Part shown: piece after piece, positions 56,647-64,000 of the stretch
How the letters are laid out: each line of letters starts with the position of its first letter
Numbering within the stretch: the stretch's first letter is position 1
Assembly (NCBI RefSeq): GCF_030161375.1
Contig: NZ_BSSQ01000007.1
Coordinates: 21,468 to 85,467 of the forward strand
Direction: 5' to 3'
Origin: Paenibacillus glycanilyticus
Lineage (GTDB): Bacteria > Bacillota > Bacilli > Paenibacillales > Paenibacillaceae
DNA length: 64,000 nt
The notes under the pieces: generated by a model
The model's database searches: none
The model's input: only the letters and a program-made list of their open reading frames with translations
What the model was told of the DNA's origin: nothing
Translations under genes and position numbers: made by a program

Positions 56647-57081
56647 TTGGAAAGCTGGAGATTCCAAACTACAAACGAATATATAGATTTTTTGGATTTT
56701 CATGATTGCATCGTAAGCAATATTAAAATTACGAGTGGTTTCATAACAGTTCAGTTTGAATTCATAAATGTTTCACCTGAGCACCCTCTGAATCCATTCG
56801 AAGTGGCAAAATCGACTGGGGTTTGTGAGTTAACTTTTCATGGAGTAACCCATTGTAAAGCCATACTGTTTAACGAAGAAAATGTTGAACAGCTTGTCCC
56901 TGCAGAAAACCTAATTGAAATGGAAGTTCTCAAATTTGATCAAAACATGGTTACTCTAGGATGTATCTTTCGAATATTTGGTACCGAATGGAGATCGCAA
57001 AAATTCTGTGAATGGAATATACAAGCCCAAGGGTTTTCGGTTTGTTGGAACGATTTCAATGAAGATGCTTGGTACGTTTAG
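56647..57081 (+). CDS. Hypothetical protein (144 aa)
   Basis: TTG 56647 is preferred because a strong AAAGGAGGAG lies about 10 bases upstream; the longer frame from 56587 would run through that ribosome site. The protein is soluble, beta-rich and acidic: ESWRFQTTNEYIDFLDFHDC, then alternating strands (IKITSGFITVQFEFINV, EMEVLKFDQNMVTLGCIFRI), ending SVCWNDFNEDAWYV. I cannot assign a family. Its size, acidity and place among small single-gene units are reminiscent of immunity-type proteins, but that is only an impression. It is followed by repeat R5. Confidence 0.65.
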   Translation: MESWRFQTTNEYIDFLDFHDCIVSNIKITSGFITVQFEFINVSPEHPLNPFEVAKSTGVCELTFHGVTHCKAILFNEENVEQLVPAENLIEMEVLKFDQNMVTLGCIFRIFGTEWRSQKFCEWNIQAQGFSVCWNDFNEDAWYV

Positions 57082-57083
57082 TA

Positions 57084-57117
57084 TTAAGCTATCGGGGAAC
57101 GATAGTGCAACGACATA
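57084..57117 (+). repeat. Structured repeat R5 (left hairpin only)
   Basis: CTATCG (57089-57094), GGGAA, CGATAG (57100-57105): a perfect 6-bp hairpin that shows the symmetrical design of the left half of the element most clearly. Confidence 0.6.
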
Positions 57118-57150
57118 GGTGGATTCCTGAATAGAAGTGAGGTGCTCGTA

Positions 57151-57510
57151 ATGCCGTATAATCACGTACTACTAGAAGTTTATTGTTCATATGGAACTAA
57201 TGATGAAGCAAATGAAATTGTACCGGAATTTTGCCCGAGCGTTACAGAACCTGGCTACCATTGTCTTGAGAATAACTGCAAACATTGCGGACATACCTAC
57301 GCCGACTATGAAATTGCTTATGCAGACAAACAGGGTTTAGTACCTGACGCAGATTTTTGGATTGGTTTTGGTGGCAACATGCAGCCAGAGGTTTACGATG
57401 AAGAAAAAATAAAAAATCTAAAAGAACTCTGGAAAGAGATATGTAAACAAAAAATAAGTGAAGCATACGAAGAGTATATGAGTAAAAGTGGTAGGCTTAA
57501 AAATACTTGA
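57151..57510 (+). CDS. Hypothetical protein with a cysteine-rich zinc-ribbon-like patch (119 aa)
   Basis: ATG 57151 has GTGAGGTG upstream; a GTG at 57142 overlaps that site. A cluster of Cys and His residues appears early: FCPSVTEPGYHCLENNCKHCGHTYADYE (about 27-54), with C-x4-C-x2-C spacing that could bind zinc. The rest is helical and charged at the C-terminus (EKIKNLKELWKEICKQKISEAY). No family is recognised. It is followed by a complete copy of the repeat (R6). Confidence 0.65.
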   Translation: MPYNHVLLEVYCSYGTNDEANEIVPEFCPSVTEPGYHCLENNCKHCGHTYADYEIAYADKQGLVPDADFWIGFGGNMQPEVYDEEKIKNLKELWKEICKQKISEAYEEYMSKSGRLKNT

Positions 57511-57576
57511 TTGAACTAACGAGGAACGAGTTCAAGACAACACGACGGCAGCTAATCACATGATGAGCTGCTGTTT
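57511..57576 (+). repeat. Structured repeat R6
   Basis: TTGAACTAACGAGGAAC, GAGTTCAAGACAACACGA, then the hairpin CGGCAGCT (57546-57553) with AGCTGCTG (57566-57573) and TTTT. This is one of the most complete copies. Confidence 0.7.
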
Positions 57577-57624
57577 TCTTAACTAAACGGTCAGGTTATC
57601 GTGGAGATTGTTATTGGAATGCTG

Positions 57625-57653
57625 AAGGCACCCGTTTGCTAAGTGGGTGCCTT
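57625..57653. terminator. Hairpin at the 3' end of the sigma-factor gene
   Basis: AAGGCACCC (57625-57633) pairs exactly with GGGTGCCTT (57645-57653), 14 bases beyond the minus-strand stop. No T-run follows on that strand. Confidence 0.5.
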
Positions 57654-57666
57654 TGTAATCAGAAAA

Positions 57667-58866
57667 TCAAATCTTTAACTGTTTTTTTAAACTTGTTGCC
57701 CACTCTTCATGAAACTCCAAGGGAGGACAAGAAAAAACAACTTCAAAGTCATTTGGTGTTCTAATGATCTTATTTAGTCCTTCCGATCCGTACTTTTGTA
57801 GAATGAAATCACAAAGTAGGAAGGAGAATTGAAAGCCTTTCATTTTCTCAAAATCCCATGTATCATTCTGCAGCTCAGAAAAAGTAGGAATATCTCCTCG
57901 CTTAACTAACTCCGTAATTGATTCATTTATATAATCTCTTGTCATTAGTCCAGCTTCGTAGCCGCCTATCCCTTGATACAGCCATTTTGGTGCTGCTGGA
58001 TTTATATCTTTAATTAACCACATTGTAAAGAGATGAACTGTCGACTTTAGAATTGATTGGTAAGTGTGCTCTGGTCCTGGGTTTAAGGGGGATGTGATTT
58101 TAATCGTATCCGCTTCAATCATGCCCATAAACCAGTCTGGAGCATCAGGTTCGTCTACTGCTTGGTGAAAAAAGCTAATATCTGGATAAATTTCGATGGT
58201 TAGTTTTTTTGAAGGATGGTGCTTTAACTTTATACAAATATGATCAACGTTAACCCTTAGATGTTCGATAATATCTTGGTAAATCTTTTTATCTGGTGTG
58301 GTCGTATTGGTTGTACCGACATCTTTACTCACAATAGATATAGAATCTAAGATAGACATAATTTTTTGAGCCTCCCAATTATCAAGTTCGTTCCTTAACT
58401 TCTTTAATGCCCTATATAGTCGATTTTTTACTGTACTTATCTGTATATCTACAAGCTCGGATATTTCTTTAAATGTACAACCTACATCATAATGAAGCGA
58501 TATTATTTCGCGGTCCAGTTGGCTAAGTTTTAGCAACGCCTTAGTTACGTCGATGCGGAGTTCAACATTTTTAGTGAATTCAACGGTAATAAAATGGTTT
58601 TCCATATCCAACATATCCACCGAGGTCTCTAAGATTCTCTCCCTTTTTCTAAACTCATTTTTTAATACGTTGTAAGCTATATTGCTTATCCAAGTGAATA
58701 CACTTGAATCTCCTCGAAATGTGTGCCAGTTTTCTAATGCCTTAACAAATGCTAACTGCGTTGCATCCTCTGCTGTCTGGTGATCAACCTTCAGTGAGAG
58801 GAACCGCAGAACTTTTTTATAATATTTCTCGAAGATTTTATCAAATTCGTCGTTGGGCCCAGACAC
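57667..58866 (-). CDS. ECF-type sigma-70 factor fused to a long C-terminal domain resembling an inactive MA-type peptidase
   Basis: GTG 58866 is the start, with AAAGGAGG seven bases upstream on the minus strand. Residues 1-90 form sigma region 2 (FDKIFEKYYKKVLRFLSLK, EDATQLAFVKALENWHTFRG, FTWISNIAYNVLKNEFRKR). Region 4 is at about 110-165 (LLKLSQLDREIISLHYDVGC and FKEISELVDIQISTVKNRLY). The remaining 230 residues are unusual for this class. PAAPKWLYQGIGGYEAGLM has the P-x-W-L-x-x-G pattern of the Peptidase_MA group, but the zinc-binding HExxH is missing; the expected place reads STVHLFTMWLI. A ligand- or protein-binding domain controlling the sigma factor is a reasonable guess. No anti-sigma gene is adjacent. 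Confidence 0.8.
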   Translation of the reverse strand: MSGPNDEFDKIFEKYYKKVLRFLSLKVDHQTAEDATQLAFVKALENWHTFRGDSSVFTWISNIAYNVLKNEFRKRERILETSVDMLDMENHFITVEFTKNVELRIDVTKALLKLSQLDREIISLHYDVGCTFKEISELVDIQISTVKNRLYRALKKLRNELDNWEAQKIMSILDSISIVSKDVGTTNTTTPDKKIYQDIIEHLRVNVDHICIKLKHHPSKKLTIEIYPDISFFHQAVDEPDAPDWFMGMIEADTIKITSPLNPGPEHTYQSILKSTVHLFTMWLIKDINPAAPKWLYQGIGGYEAGLMTRDYINESITELVKRGDIPTFSELQNDTWDFEKMKGFQFSFLLCDFILQKYGSEGLNKIIRTPNDFEVVFSCPPLEFHEEWATSLKKQLKI

Positions 58867-59226
58867 ATGTGAACCTCCTTTGTTCTCACATATGATTAGA
58901 CACCAGAAAGTCGTAAATGGCCACATCAATGAACAAAAGTGTAAAAATATTTTTGTACGTTTATTTGATGATAGAACTAACGAGGAACATTTGTTAAAAA
59001 TGAAAACCGGCAGCGGATCTCAGATCCGGTGCCGGTTTTATTGAATGGGCACAATATACAACAAAAATTCAAAGGTGGCACAGGATGTGTTCATTGACTT
59101 GATAGCCCCTTTAAGATTGACTAACATCATGCAATTAAAAATATTGTAAGAATTCTCTCTAGGTGATAAAATATATTCGACATCGGATTGATTTAAGTTA
59201 CCAATTTCAAATTTGGAGTGGAGAAA
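58867..59226. other. Intergenic region holding repeat R7 and the divergent start regions
   Basis: This AT-rich stretch of about 360 bases lies between the divergent sigma-factor and RHH genes. Besides repeat R7, I see no gene, and no convincing promoter on either strand. Confidence 0.6.
58972..59041 (+). repeat. Structured repeat R7
   Basis: AGAACTAACGAGGAAC, then a long near-perfect hairpin: AAAACCGGCA (59003-59012) with TGCCGGTTTT (59030-59039), and GGATCT/AGATCC inside. It would act as a good terminator on the + strand. Confidence 0.65.
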
Positions 59227-59460
59227 TTGAACAACGATAGTATTAAGGTTGGTATCTCTAATAAGGAAGGCCAGTTAGGGTTTGTATTTACAAAAGGTGG
59301 TCATCGAGAAGGTTCCGGAAGAAAGAGTATAGGTGTGACTAAGAAAGTATCATTAACCCTAACAGAGGAAACATGGGACAAAATTGAATCTTATTGTGTA
59401 GAAAATAAACAATCTCGCTCAGAAGTTATTCGCAACATTCTTGAGGCATTCTATTCCTAA
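59227..59460 (+). CDS. Small ribbon-helix-helix (CopG/Arc-type) DNA-binding protein
   Basis: TTG 59227 is preferred (GGAG eight bases upstream); a GTG at 59218 overlaps this site. The 77-residue protein has a basic hinge GGHREGSGRKSIGVTKK, then an Arc/CopG ribbon and helices (VSLTLTEETWDKIESYCVENKQ, SRSEVIRNILEAF). Such proteins are dimeric repressors often found on plasmids and mobile elements. It reads 19 bases ahead of a DnaN-type clamp, so it may regulate or accompany it. Confidence 0.82.
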   Translation: MNNDSIKVGISNKEGQLGFVFTKGGHREGSGRKSIGVTKKVSLTLTEETWDKIESYCVENKQSRSEVIRNILEAFYS

Positions 59461-59479
59461 TAATCTAATTTGAGGTTAG

Positions 59480-60613
59480 GTGAGGTCTTTGCTGGTTCAG
59501 ATAAGAAAAGATACTCTTATAAATGCTGTACAACATGTATTAAGAGCTGTAGCAGTAAATAGTCCAATACCTATATTACAAGGAATAGATATTCATGCAG
59601 GTACCGATGGAATCATTTTGACTGCAAGTAATATAAGTATGACTATACAATATAAAATTCCTCAAGATAATGTTTCTACAACTGTTCAAAGAGCAGGGGC
59701 TGTAGTTATACCAGCACGTTATTTTTATGATGTTATTCGTAAACTTAATAATGAAGTAGTTGTACTTGAGCTTAAAGATAAATTGGTTCTTACAGTTATG
59801 TCAGGTGGTTCTCGAGTTAGTCTATGTGGAATGGACTCAACTGAATTTCCGTCTCTAAATAATGAAGAGTTATATTCCAAAAGGATGCAAATTAACAATC
59901 TTATGTTTAGATCAGCAATAAAACAAGTAGCAATTGTAGCATCTACATCGGAGACTAGACCAGTTTTGACCGGAGTTTTCTTCGAATGCGATAATGATTC
60001 TCTAAATCTGATTGCTACCGACGGAATCCGCCTTGCCTACCAAAATTTACATAATAAGAATAGTTCGAATGACAATTTTAAGGCTATCATTCCAGCAAAA
60101 AATCTTTATGAAATATCAAAAATGTTAATTGATGATGATGTAACAACTGAAATAGAGGTGAGCGGCAACCGAATACAATTTAAAGCAAGCGGATTGAAAG
60201 TTCAATCAGCACTTATTGATGGTACTTTCCCATCCATTAAGAATGTGGTCCCAAAATCTTATCTTTGTGAAATCTTAGTAAATAGAATTGGCTTATTGCA
60301 AGCGGTTGAATGCGTAACTGTTTTGGCTAGTGAAAGCGTTATTAAGCTAGTAGCTGACCCAAATAAATTGAAACTATTATCCAGCACAGCTGAAGTTGGC
60401 GATATTGAAAATGAAGTGTCCCTAATGGAGATGCTTGGAGATGGATTTAATATATCTCTTAACGGTAAGTTTTTAATCGATATACTTCGTAATTGTGACT
60501 GTACGAGCCTAAGGTTAAAATATGCAGGGAAAAACAACCCCATTGCTGTACTCCCAAATGATTCAGGCATTTCTACATTGTTCTTGATTACTCCCATAAG
60601 GACACATACTTGA
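59480..60613 (+). CDS. DnaN-type DNA polymerase III beta clamp, second paralogue
   Basis: This 377-residue protein aligns along its length with the DnaN sliding clamp: VLRAVAVNSPIPILQGIDIHA and LTASNISMTIQY (domain 1), SETRPVLTGVFFECDNDSLNLIATDGIRLA (domain 2), and a typical C-terminal ending (LFLITPIRT, compare LILPVRTY of the housekeeping clamp). The ring-forming clamp tethers DNA polymerases and repair proteins. The start is GTG 59480 or TTG 59489; both follow an AGGTGAGG-like site. The AT-rich sequence and the RHH gene directly upstream suggest an accessory copy from a mobile element, rather than the chromosomal dnaN, which normally lies next to dnaA. Confidence 0.9.
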   Translation: MRSLLVQIRKDTLINAVQHVLRAVAVNSPIPILQGIDIHAGTDGIILTASNISMTIQYKIPQDNVSTTVQRAGAVVIPARYFYDVIRKLNNEVVVLELKDKLVLTVMSGGSRVSLCGMDSTEFPSLNNEELYSKRMQINNLMFRSAIKQVAIVASTSETRPVLTGVFFECDNDSLNLIATDGIRLAYQNLHNKNSSNDNFKAIIPAKNLYEISKMLIDDDVTTEIEVSGNRIQFKASGLKVQSALIDGTFPSIKNVVPKSYLCEILVNRIGLLQAVECVTVLASESVIKLVADPNKLKLLSSTAEVGDIENEVSLMEMLGDGFNISLNGKFLIDILRNCDCTSLRLKYAGKNNPIAVLPNDSGISTLFLITPIRTHT

Positions 60614-60691
60614 TTGTTCGATTTGGTATTAGTATTTATTCTTAAGCGTTCATGATTGTCTGAAAACAATTCAAGTTGGTGAAACCACAAA

Positions 60692-60765
60692 TATTGAACG
60701 ATAGTTACTACACGGAAAATGATGATAATCTATTGCAAATTGGGAACGTTAGTTCAGCCACCGTC
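60692..60765 (+). repeat. Structured repeat R8 (degenerate)
   Basis: Two traces of the element: GAACGATAGTTACTACACGG, and 45 bases later GGGAACGTTAGTTCAGCCACC. The GC-rich hairpin is lost. Confidence 0.4.
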
Positions 60766-60809
60766 TCAAAGCGGTTGTACTCTCATAGTTAAAGGAATGA
60801 ATAGCTTTA

Positions 60810-61331
60810 ATGTTACCAGGATTTAAATACAACCCTAATGCCTTGTTATTAGGTGTAATTAAGAAAGAAACAACCATATGTCCTGTATGTAAGTTCAAAC
60901 GTGAGTATAAGTATGATGGTCCATTTTACTCACTTGAAGATGTTGAAGGGATATGCCCTTGGTGCATATCAGATGGATCAGCTGCAAAAATGTATGATGG
61001 TGAATTTCAAGATCCAGCTAATTGTGATGAAGTGGAGAAGGAAAAATACATAGATGAACTGATGCATAGAACGCCAGGATATGTTAGTTGGCAACAGGAG
61101 TACTGGTTGAGTCATTGTGGAGATTTTTGTGCAATTGTACAATATGTTGGTTGGGAACAAATAAAACATTTAGAAGAAGAATTATCTGAAGATATTGCAA
61201 GTATTTGTACTGATTATGATCTGACTCAAGAAGAGTTTCAAAAATGCTTATTGAATGAAGGAAGCCTACAAGGTTACCTTTTCAAATGTGTTCGATGTGG
61301 AAAACATCGGTTGTATGTAGATTCAAATTAA
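60810..61331 (+). CDS. CbrC-family protein (UPF0167)
   Basis: This 173-residue protein matches the CbrC family, named for a colicin E2 tolerance protein of Escherichia coli. Typical features are the Pro/Phe/Tyr start (LPGFKYNPNALLLGVI), three zinc-type cysteine pairs (CPVC, CPWC and CVRC), and the central TPGYVSWQQEYWLSHCGDFCAIVQYVGW. The function in firmicutes is unknown; a role in toxin tolerance is speculative. The ribosome site is weak (AAAGGAATG). It lies between degraded repeat R8 and repeat R9. Confidence 0.88.
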   Translation: MLPGFKYNPNALLLGVIKKETTICPVCKFKREYKYDGPFYSLEDVEGICPWCISDGSAAKMYDGEFQDPANCDEVEKEKYIDELMHRTPGYVSWQQEYWLSHCGDFCAIVQYVGWEQIKHLEEELSEDIASICTDYDLTQEEFQKCLLNEGSLQGYLFKCVRCGKHRLYVDSN

Positions 61332-61359
61332 CATCATGTTGATGTCAAGAACGATGGGG

Positions 61360-61396
61360 CATTGAACTTACTGGGAACTATAGTTCAACAACTAAA
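61360..61396 (+). repeat. Structured repeat R9 (left hairpin)
   Basis: TTGAACT (61362-61368) pairs with AGTTCAA (61382-61388) around a GGGAAC-containing loop. Confidence 0.55.
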
Positions 61397-61496
61397 TCGA
61401 AAGGAAGCTCTGGTGTTCACCCAATTACCTGGTACAACCTTAATTCTTATCTCTACTTGGTTTAGAAAAAAACATTGATGATTTGCCATCAACCTA

Positions 61497-61553
61497 TATT
61501 CAACTAACGAGGGACTGAAAGTTCAAGACAACAAAACAGCAGCTGCTGTTTTC
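61497..61553 (+). repeat. Structured repeat R10 (array right boundary)
   Basis: CAACTAACGAGGGAC, AAGTTCAAGACAACA, then an uninterrupted palindrome of 20 bases (61533-61552) centred on AGCAGCTGCT. It is the last copy before the phosphorylase. Confidence 0.6.
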
Positions 61554-61618
61554 AATTATAATAACCGGCTTAGTATGGATCGTGGGAATGTTACCAAGTT
61601 CTTGTCATCCGACACTGA

Positions 61619-61645
61619 CGAGGACGCGTTTGCGTCCTTTTTTTG
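61619..61645 (+). terminator. Rho-independent terminator
   Basis: AGGACGC (61621-61627) pairs with GCGTCCT (61632-61638) and is followed by eight T. It isolates the phosphorylase from the repeat array. Confidence 0.85.
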
Positions 61646-61770
61646 TTGGGCTTAAGTGAAACTACACAAAGTTATATAGACACGTGTACCGCACAACGGC
61701 ATATAGTAGTAAGGCACCATGTTTTTGACGCGCTTTCATTAAGCAATCTAACGAAAAACGAGGTGGGATT

Positions 61771-63915
61771 ATGCAAAAGATAGCTTATTTCTCTGCTGAG
61801 TTTGGACTTGATGAATCCTTGCCGATTTATTCGGGTGGACTTGGCATATTGGCTGGCGACCATGTTAAGGCGGCAGCAGATTTAAACATTCCGCTTACGG
61901 GCGTTGGCATATTGTACGGCAAAGGTTATTTCCAGCAACGGATTGACGATAGCGGATGGCAGCATCATCTGTACCCCGATATCAACCTTGCGGCGAGCGT
62001 GTATCCGGTTGAACTCGTACGGGATGGCTATGGTCAGCCTCTTCTTATTGAGATTCCCCTCGAGGGAAGAAAAGTGTTTGCGAAATCTTACGCTGTACAG
62101 GTAGGTTCAGTCACTCTGTATCTGCTCAACACCGACGTTGAATCAAACAGCGAAGCGGACCGCCGCTTGACCGATACGTTATATCCCGGCGCGCAGGATG
62201 TTCGGATTAGCCAGGAAATCCTGCTAGGCATCGGCGGTACGAGATTGCTTACGGCGCTTGGCATCAAGCCCGAAGTCTGGCATATGAATGAAGGGCATTG
62301 CGCGTTTCTGACACTGGAGCGAATCCGCATGTTGTCCGCTCAAGGCATACCTTTCGAGACGGCACTGGAAGTCGTTAAGGCAAGTACCGTATTCACAACG
62401 CATACGCCGGTTCCGGCCGGGCATGACGTCTTCTCCATCGGCATGATGGACCGTTACTTCGGAGACTATTACTGGCAGCTTGGAGTTGACCGGGATCGGG
62501 TATTGTCGCTTGGCTGCATCGACGGCGCGTTTAACATGACACGCCTTGCCGTCAGCACGTCCTCGAGAGTAAACGGGGTGAGCAAGCTGCATGGCGAGGT
62601 CACCAAAGAGCTGTTTCACCGGTGGATGCCGCATATTGCGATTCCGGACATTCCCGTCGATTCGGTCACGAACGGCATTCATACCGGAACATGGCTAGGC
62701 CACGGCTTGAAGGAACTGTTTGACTGTCACCTCCCGTCAGATTGGTACCTGCAAGCAGCAGACCCTGACGTATGGACGGCTGTTCGGGACATTCCGGACC
62801 ATGAGCTGTGGGAGGAGCATAAGCGGGCCAAATCAAAGATGCTCCGGACTTTTGGTCTATCGCTCCCCGCCACGGATGAATTGCCGTTAATCATTGGTTT
62901 CGCCAGACGATTTGCAACGTATAAGCGGGCGCTACTTATCTTTAGCGATCCGGAACGGCTATCGCGCATCTTGAGCGCCGCGAATCGCCCGGTCGTTCTC
63001 GTGTTTGCCGGCAAAGCGCATCCCTCGGACGGACCAGGGCAGGACTTGATCCGCAAAATTGTGGAGTTGTCGCATGATGACAGGTTCAAGGGGCATGTTC
63101 ATATTGTCGAGAACTATGCGATGGATAAGGCTAAGTTGCTCGTTCAAGGAGTAGACGTATGGCTCAATACGCCTCTTAAGCCCATGGAAGCAAGCGGAAC
63201 AAGCGGGCAAAAGGCGGCGCTGAACGGCGTGCTGAACTGCAGTGTGCTGGATGGCTGGTGGGTCGAAGGTTACAACGGGCATAACGGCTGGGCGATTGAG
63301 AGCGCGGTCGATACGGATTCCGAGCTTCAGGCGAAGGAGGACACGGAAGAGCTGTACCGGCTGCTCGAGGAAGAGATTATTCCTTTGTTCTACAATCGAG
63401 TGGAAGGGAACGTCCCGGAAGGATGGGTCAACCTTATGAAGGAGTCGATCTGTTCGCTTGCCCCCGTCTACAACACCAATAGAATGGTGACCGATTATTG
63501 GAACAAAATGTATGTCCCTACAAGCGCAAGAGGGAAGCGGTTCGCCGCGGATCATTTCGAGGTAGCGTCCAGGGTTGCGGCCTACAAGCAATTCATTCGC
63601 AGCAACTGGTCGCGCGTAAAGATCAGCAAAGTGGATGTTCATAACAACAATAGCTTCCGAGCCGTCATACAACTAGGCGCCGTATGGCACCAAGACGTCC
63701 GGGTGGAGGCGGTTGGCTCCGATGGGCATCGCGGCATCTGGAAGGTTGTATTAGAGCCGGTACAGCAATTGGATAAAGGGCTTTATGTCTACGAAGGCGC
63801 TTCTTCAGACATCCCGGTACATGATATTTGGCAGGCTAACCCGAACGTGCGGGTTACACCGGTCAGCCCGGATTTCGCTAACGACCACGAAATGGAAATG
63901 GCGACTTGGGGGTAA
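61771..63915 (+). CDS. Alpha-glucan phosphorylase (GT35, short type)
   Basis: This 714-residue enzyme phosphorolyses alpha-1,4-glucan (glycogen, maltodextrin) to glucose-1-phosphate. Visible motifs are IAYFSAEFGLDESLPIYSGGLG at the N-terminus, the glucan/phosphate region WHMNEGHCAFLTLERI, TTHTPVPAGHDVF, RFATYKRALLI, and the pyridoxal-phosphate Lys481 within EASGTSGQKAALNGVLN followed by DGWWVEGYNGHNGWAI. It belongs to the bacterial/archaeal short-form branch without the regulatory N-terminal domain of animal phosphorylases. The DUF3417-like N-terminal part found in some relatives is absent, giving the shorter length. It stands alone, separated by a terminator from the repeat array, and appears to be part of the core genome. 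Confidence 0.93.
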   Translation: MQKIAYFSAEFGLDESLPIYSGGLGILAGDHVKAAADLNIPLTGVGILYGKGYFQQRIDDSGWQHHLYPDINLAASVYPVELVRDGYGQPLLIEIPLEGRKVFAKSYAVQVGSVTLYLLNTDVESNSEADRRLTDTLYPGAQDVRISQEILLGIGGTRLLTALGIKPEVWHMNEGHCAFLTLERIRMLSAQGIPFETALEVVKASTVFTTHTPVPAGHDVFSIGMMDRYFGDYYWQLGVDRDRVLSLGCIDGAFNMTRLAVSTSSRVNGVSKLHGEVTKELFHRWMPHIAIPDIPVDSVTNGIHTGTWLGHGLKELFDCHLPSDWYLQAADPDVWTAVRDIPDHELWEEHKRAKSKMLRTFGLSLPATDELPLIIGFARRFATYKRALLIFSDPERLSRILSAANRPVVLVFAGKAHPSDGPGQDLIRKIVELSHDDRFKGHVHIVENYAMDKAKLLVQGVDVWLNTPLKPMEASGTSGQKAALNGVLNCSVLDGWWVEGYNGHNGWAIESAVDTDSELQAKEDTEELYRLLEEEIIPLFYNRVEGNVPEGWVNLMKESICSLAPVYNTNRMVTDYWNKMYVPTSARGKRFAADHFEVASRVAAYKQFIRSNWSRVKISKVDVHNNNSFRAVIQLGAVWHQDVRVEAVGSDGHRGIWKVVLEPVQQLDKGLYVYEGASSDIPVHDIWQANPNVRVTPVSPDFANDHEMEMATWG

Positions 63916-64000
63916 AGATAGCGAGACGTTCCGGGAAATAAAAGAGAGGCAAAAGCAGGGCGGGACTGACCCCCATTTGTGAGACAGGGATCAAAACACC

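Larger units (their letters stand above)
61332..61770. other. Intergenic region with repeats R9 and R10 and a terminator; no gene seen
   Basis: This region of about 440 bases contains two copies of the structured repeat and a terminator at 61619. The phosphorylase start at 61771 follows AAAACGAGGTGGG. I see no other coding signal. Confidence 0.6.

Noticed and set aside
54860..61553. CRISPR array
   Set aside because: The repeats are 35-80 bases, imperfect, separated by whole genes, and no Cas genes are present.
61726..61745. cre-like half site GCGCTTTCA upstream of the phosphorylase
   Set aside because: Only one half fits the consensus; the evidence is too weak to call a CcpA site.
63916..64000. 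Possible gene start after the phosphorylase
   Set aside because: Only 85 bases remain, and no ribosome site plus start with coding character is visible.

Overview
The window looks like a chromosomal segment from a Paenibacillus-type firmicute (Paenibacillaceae). The evidence is three YesM/YesN-type two-component pairs, three sugar ABC transporters (two of the LplB/YtcP type), surface enzymes ending in SLH domains, strong AGGAGG ribosome sites with many TTG and GTG starts, and CcpA-type cre boxes. I saw no rRNA, tRNA, CRISPR array, transposase or integrase.

Layout. 1-2.9 kb: the end of a TrmH/SpoU RNA methylase, an unidentified membrane protein, a CBS-pair protein and a small hypothetical gene. 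2.9-10.3 kb: YesN/YesM pair 1 and ABC transporter 1, whose first ribosome site lies in a 12-bp inverted repeat. 10.3-18 kb: a secreted toroid/discoidin protein fused out of frame onto a decapitated GH39 beta-xylosidase, then a GH3 glycosidase and an NAD-dependent epimerase. 18-28.3 kb: two very large secreted enzymes, GH43 and GH115, sharing a 573-residue C-terminal module with three SLH motifs. 28.4-35.4 kb: ABC transporter 2 and pair 2. 35.4-42.6 kb: an MGH1/GH63-like glycosidase, AraC and TetR regulators, an aldo/keto reductase and a GH29 fucosidase. 42.7-51.7 kb: a LacI regulator, pair 3 and ABC transporter 3 with an embedded GH113-like hydrolase and cre boxes. 51.7-54.7 kb: aldo/keto reductase, AraC regulator, EamA transporter. 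54.8-61.6 kb: an AT-richer accessory block. 61.8-63.9 kb: an alpha-glucan phosphorylase.

How it works together. The 3-51 kb region reads as a hemicellulose (mainly glucuronoxylan) utilisation locus. Cell-wall-bound GH115 and GH43 would strip glucuronosyl and arabinosyl/xylosyl side groups, ABC transporters would import the oligosaccharides, and intracellular GH39, GH3, GH29, GH113-like and GH63-like enzymes would finish them. Each transporter has its own sensor pair, and ABC 3 is probably also under LacI-type and CcpA control. The promoter of the GH43 gene is a diverged copy of the ABC 2 promoter, which ties the surface enzymes to that transporter.

The most unusual region is 54.86-61.56 kb. 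Single small genes (Nudix, GNAT, a frameshifted membrane gene, two unknown genes, an RHH plus second DnaN clamp unit, CbrC) are almost all on the + strand, and nearly every one is followed by a copy of a structured repeat in the same orientation. This resembles a gene-cassette array, although no recombinase is visible. The block also holds an ECF-type sigma factor fused to a long C-terminal domain that resembles an inactive MA-type peptidase.
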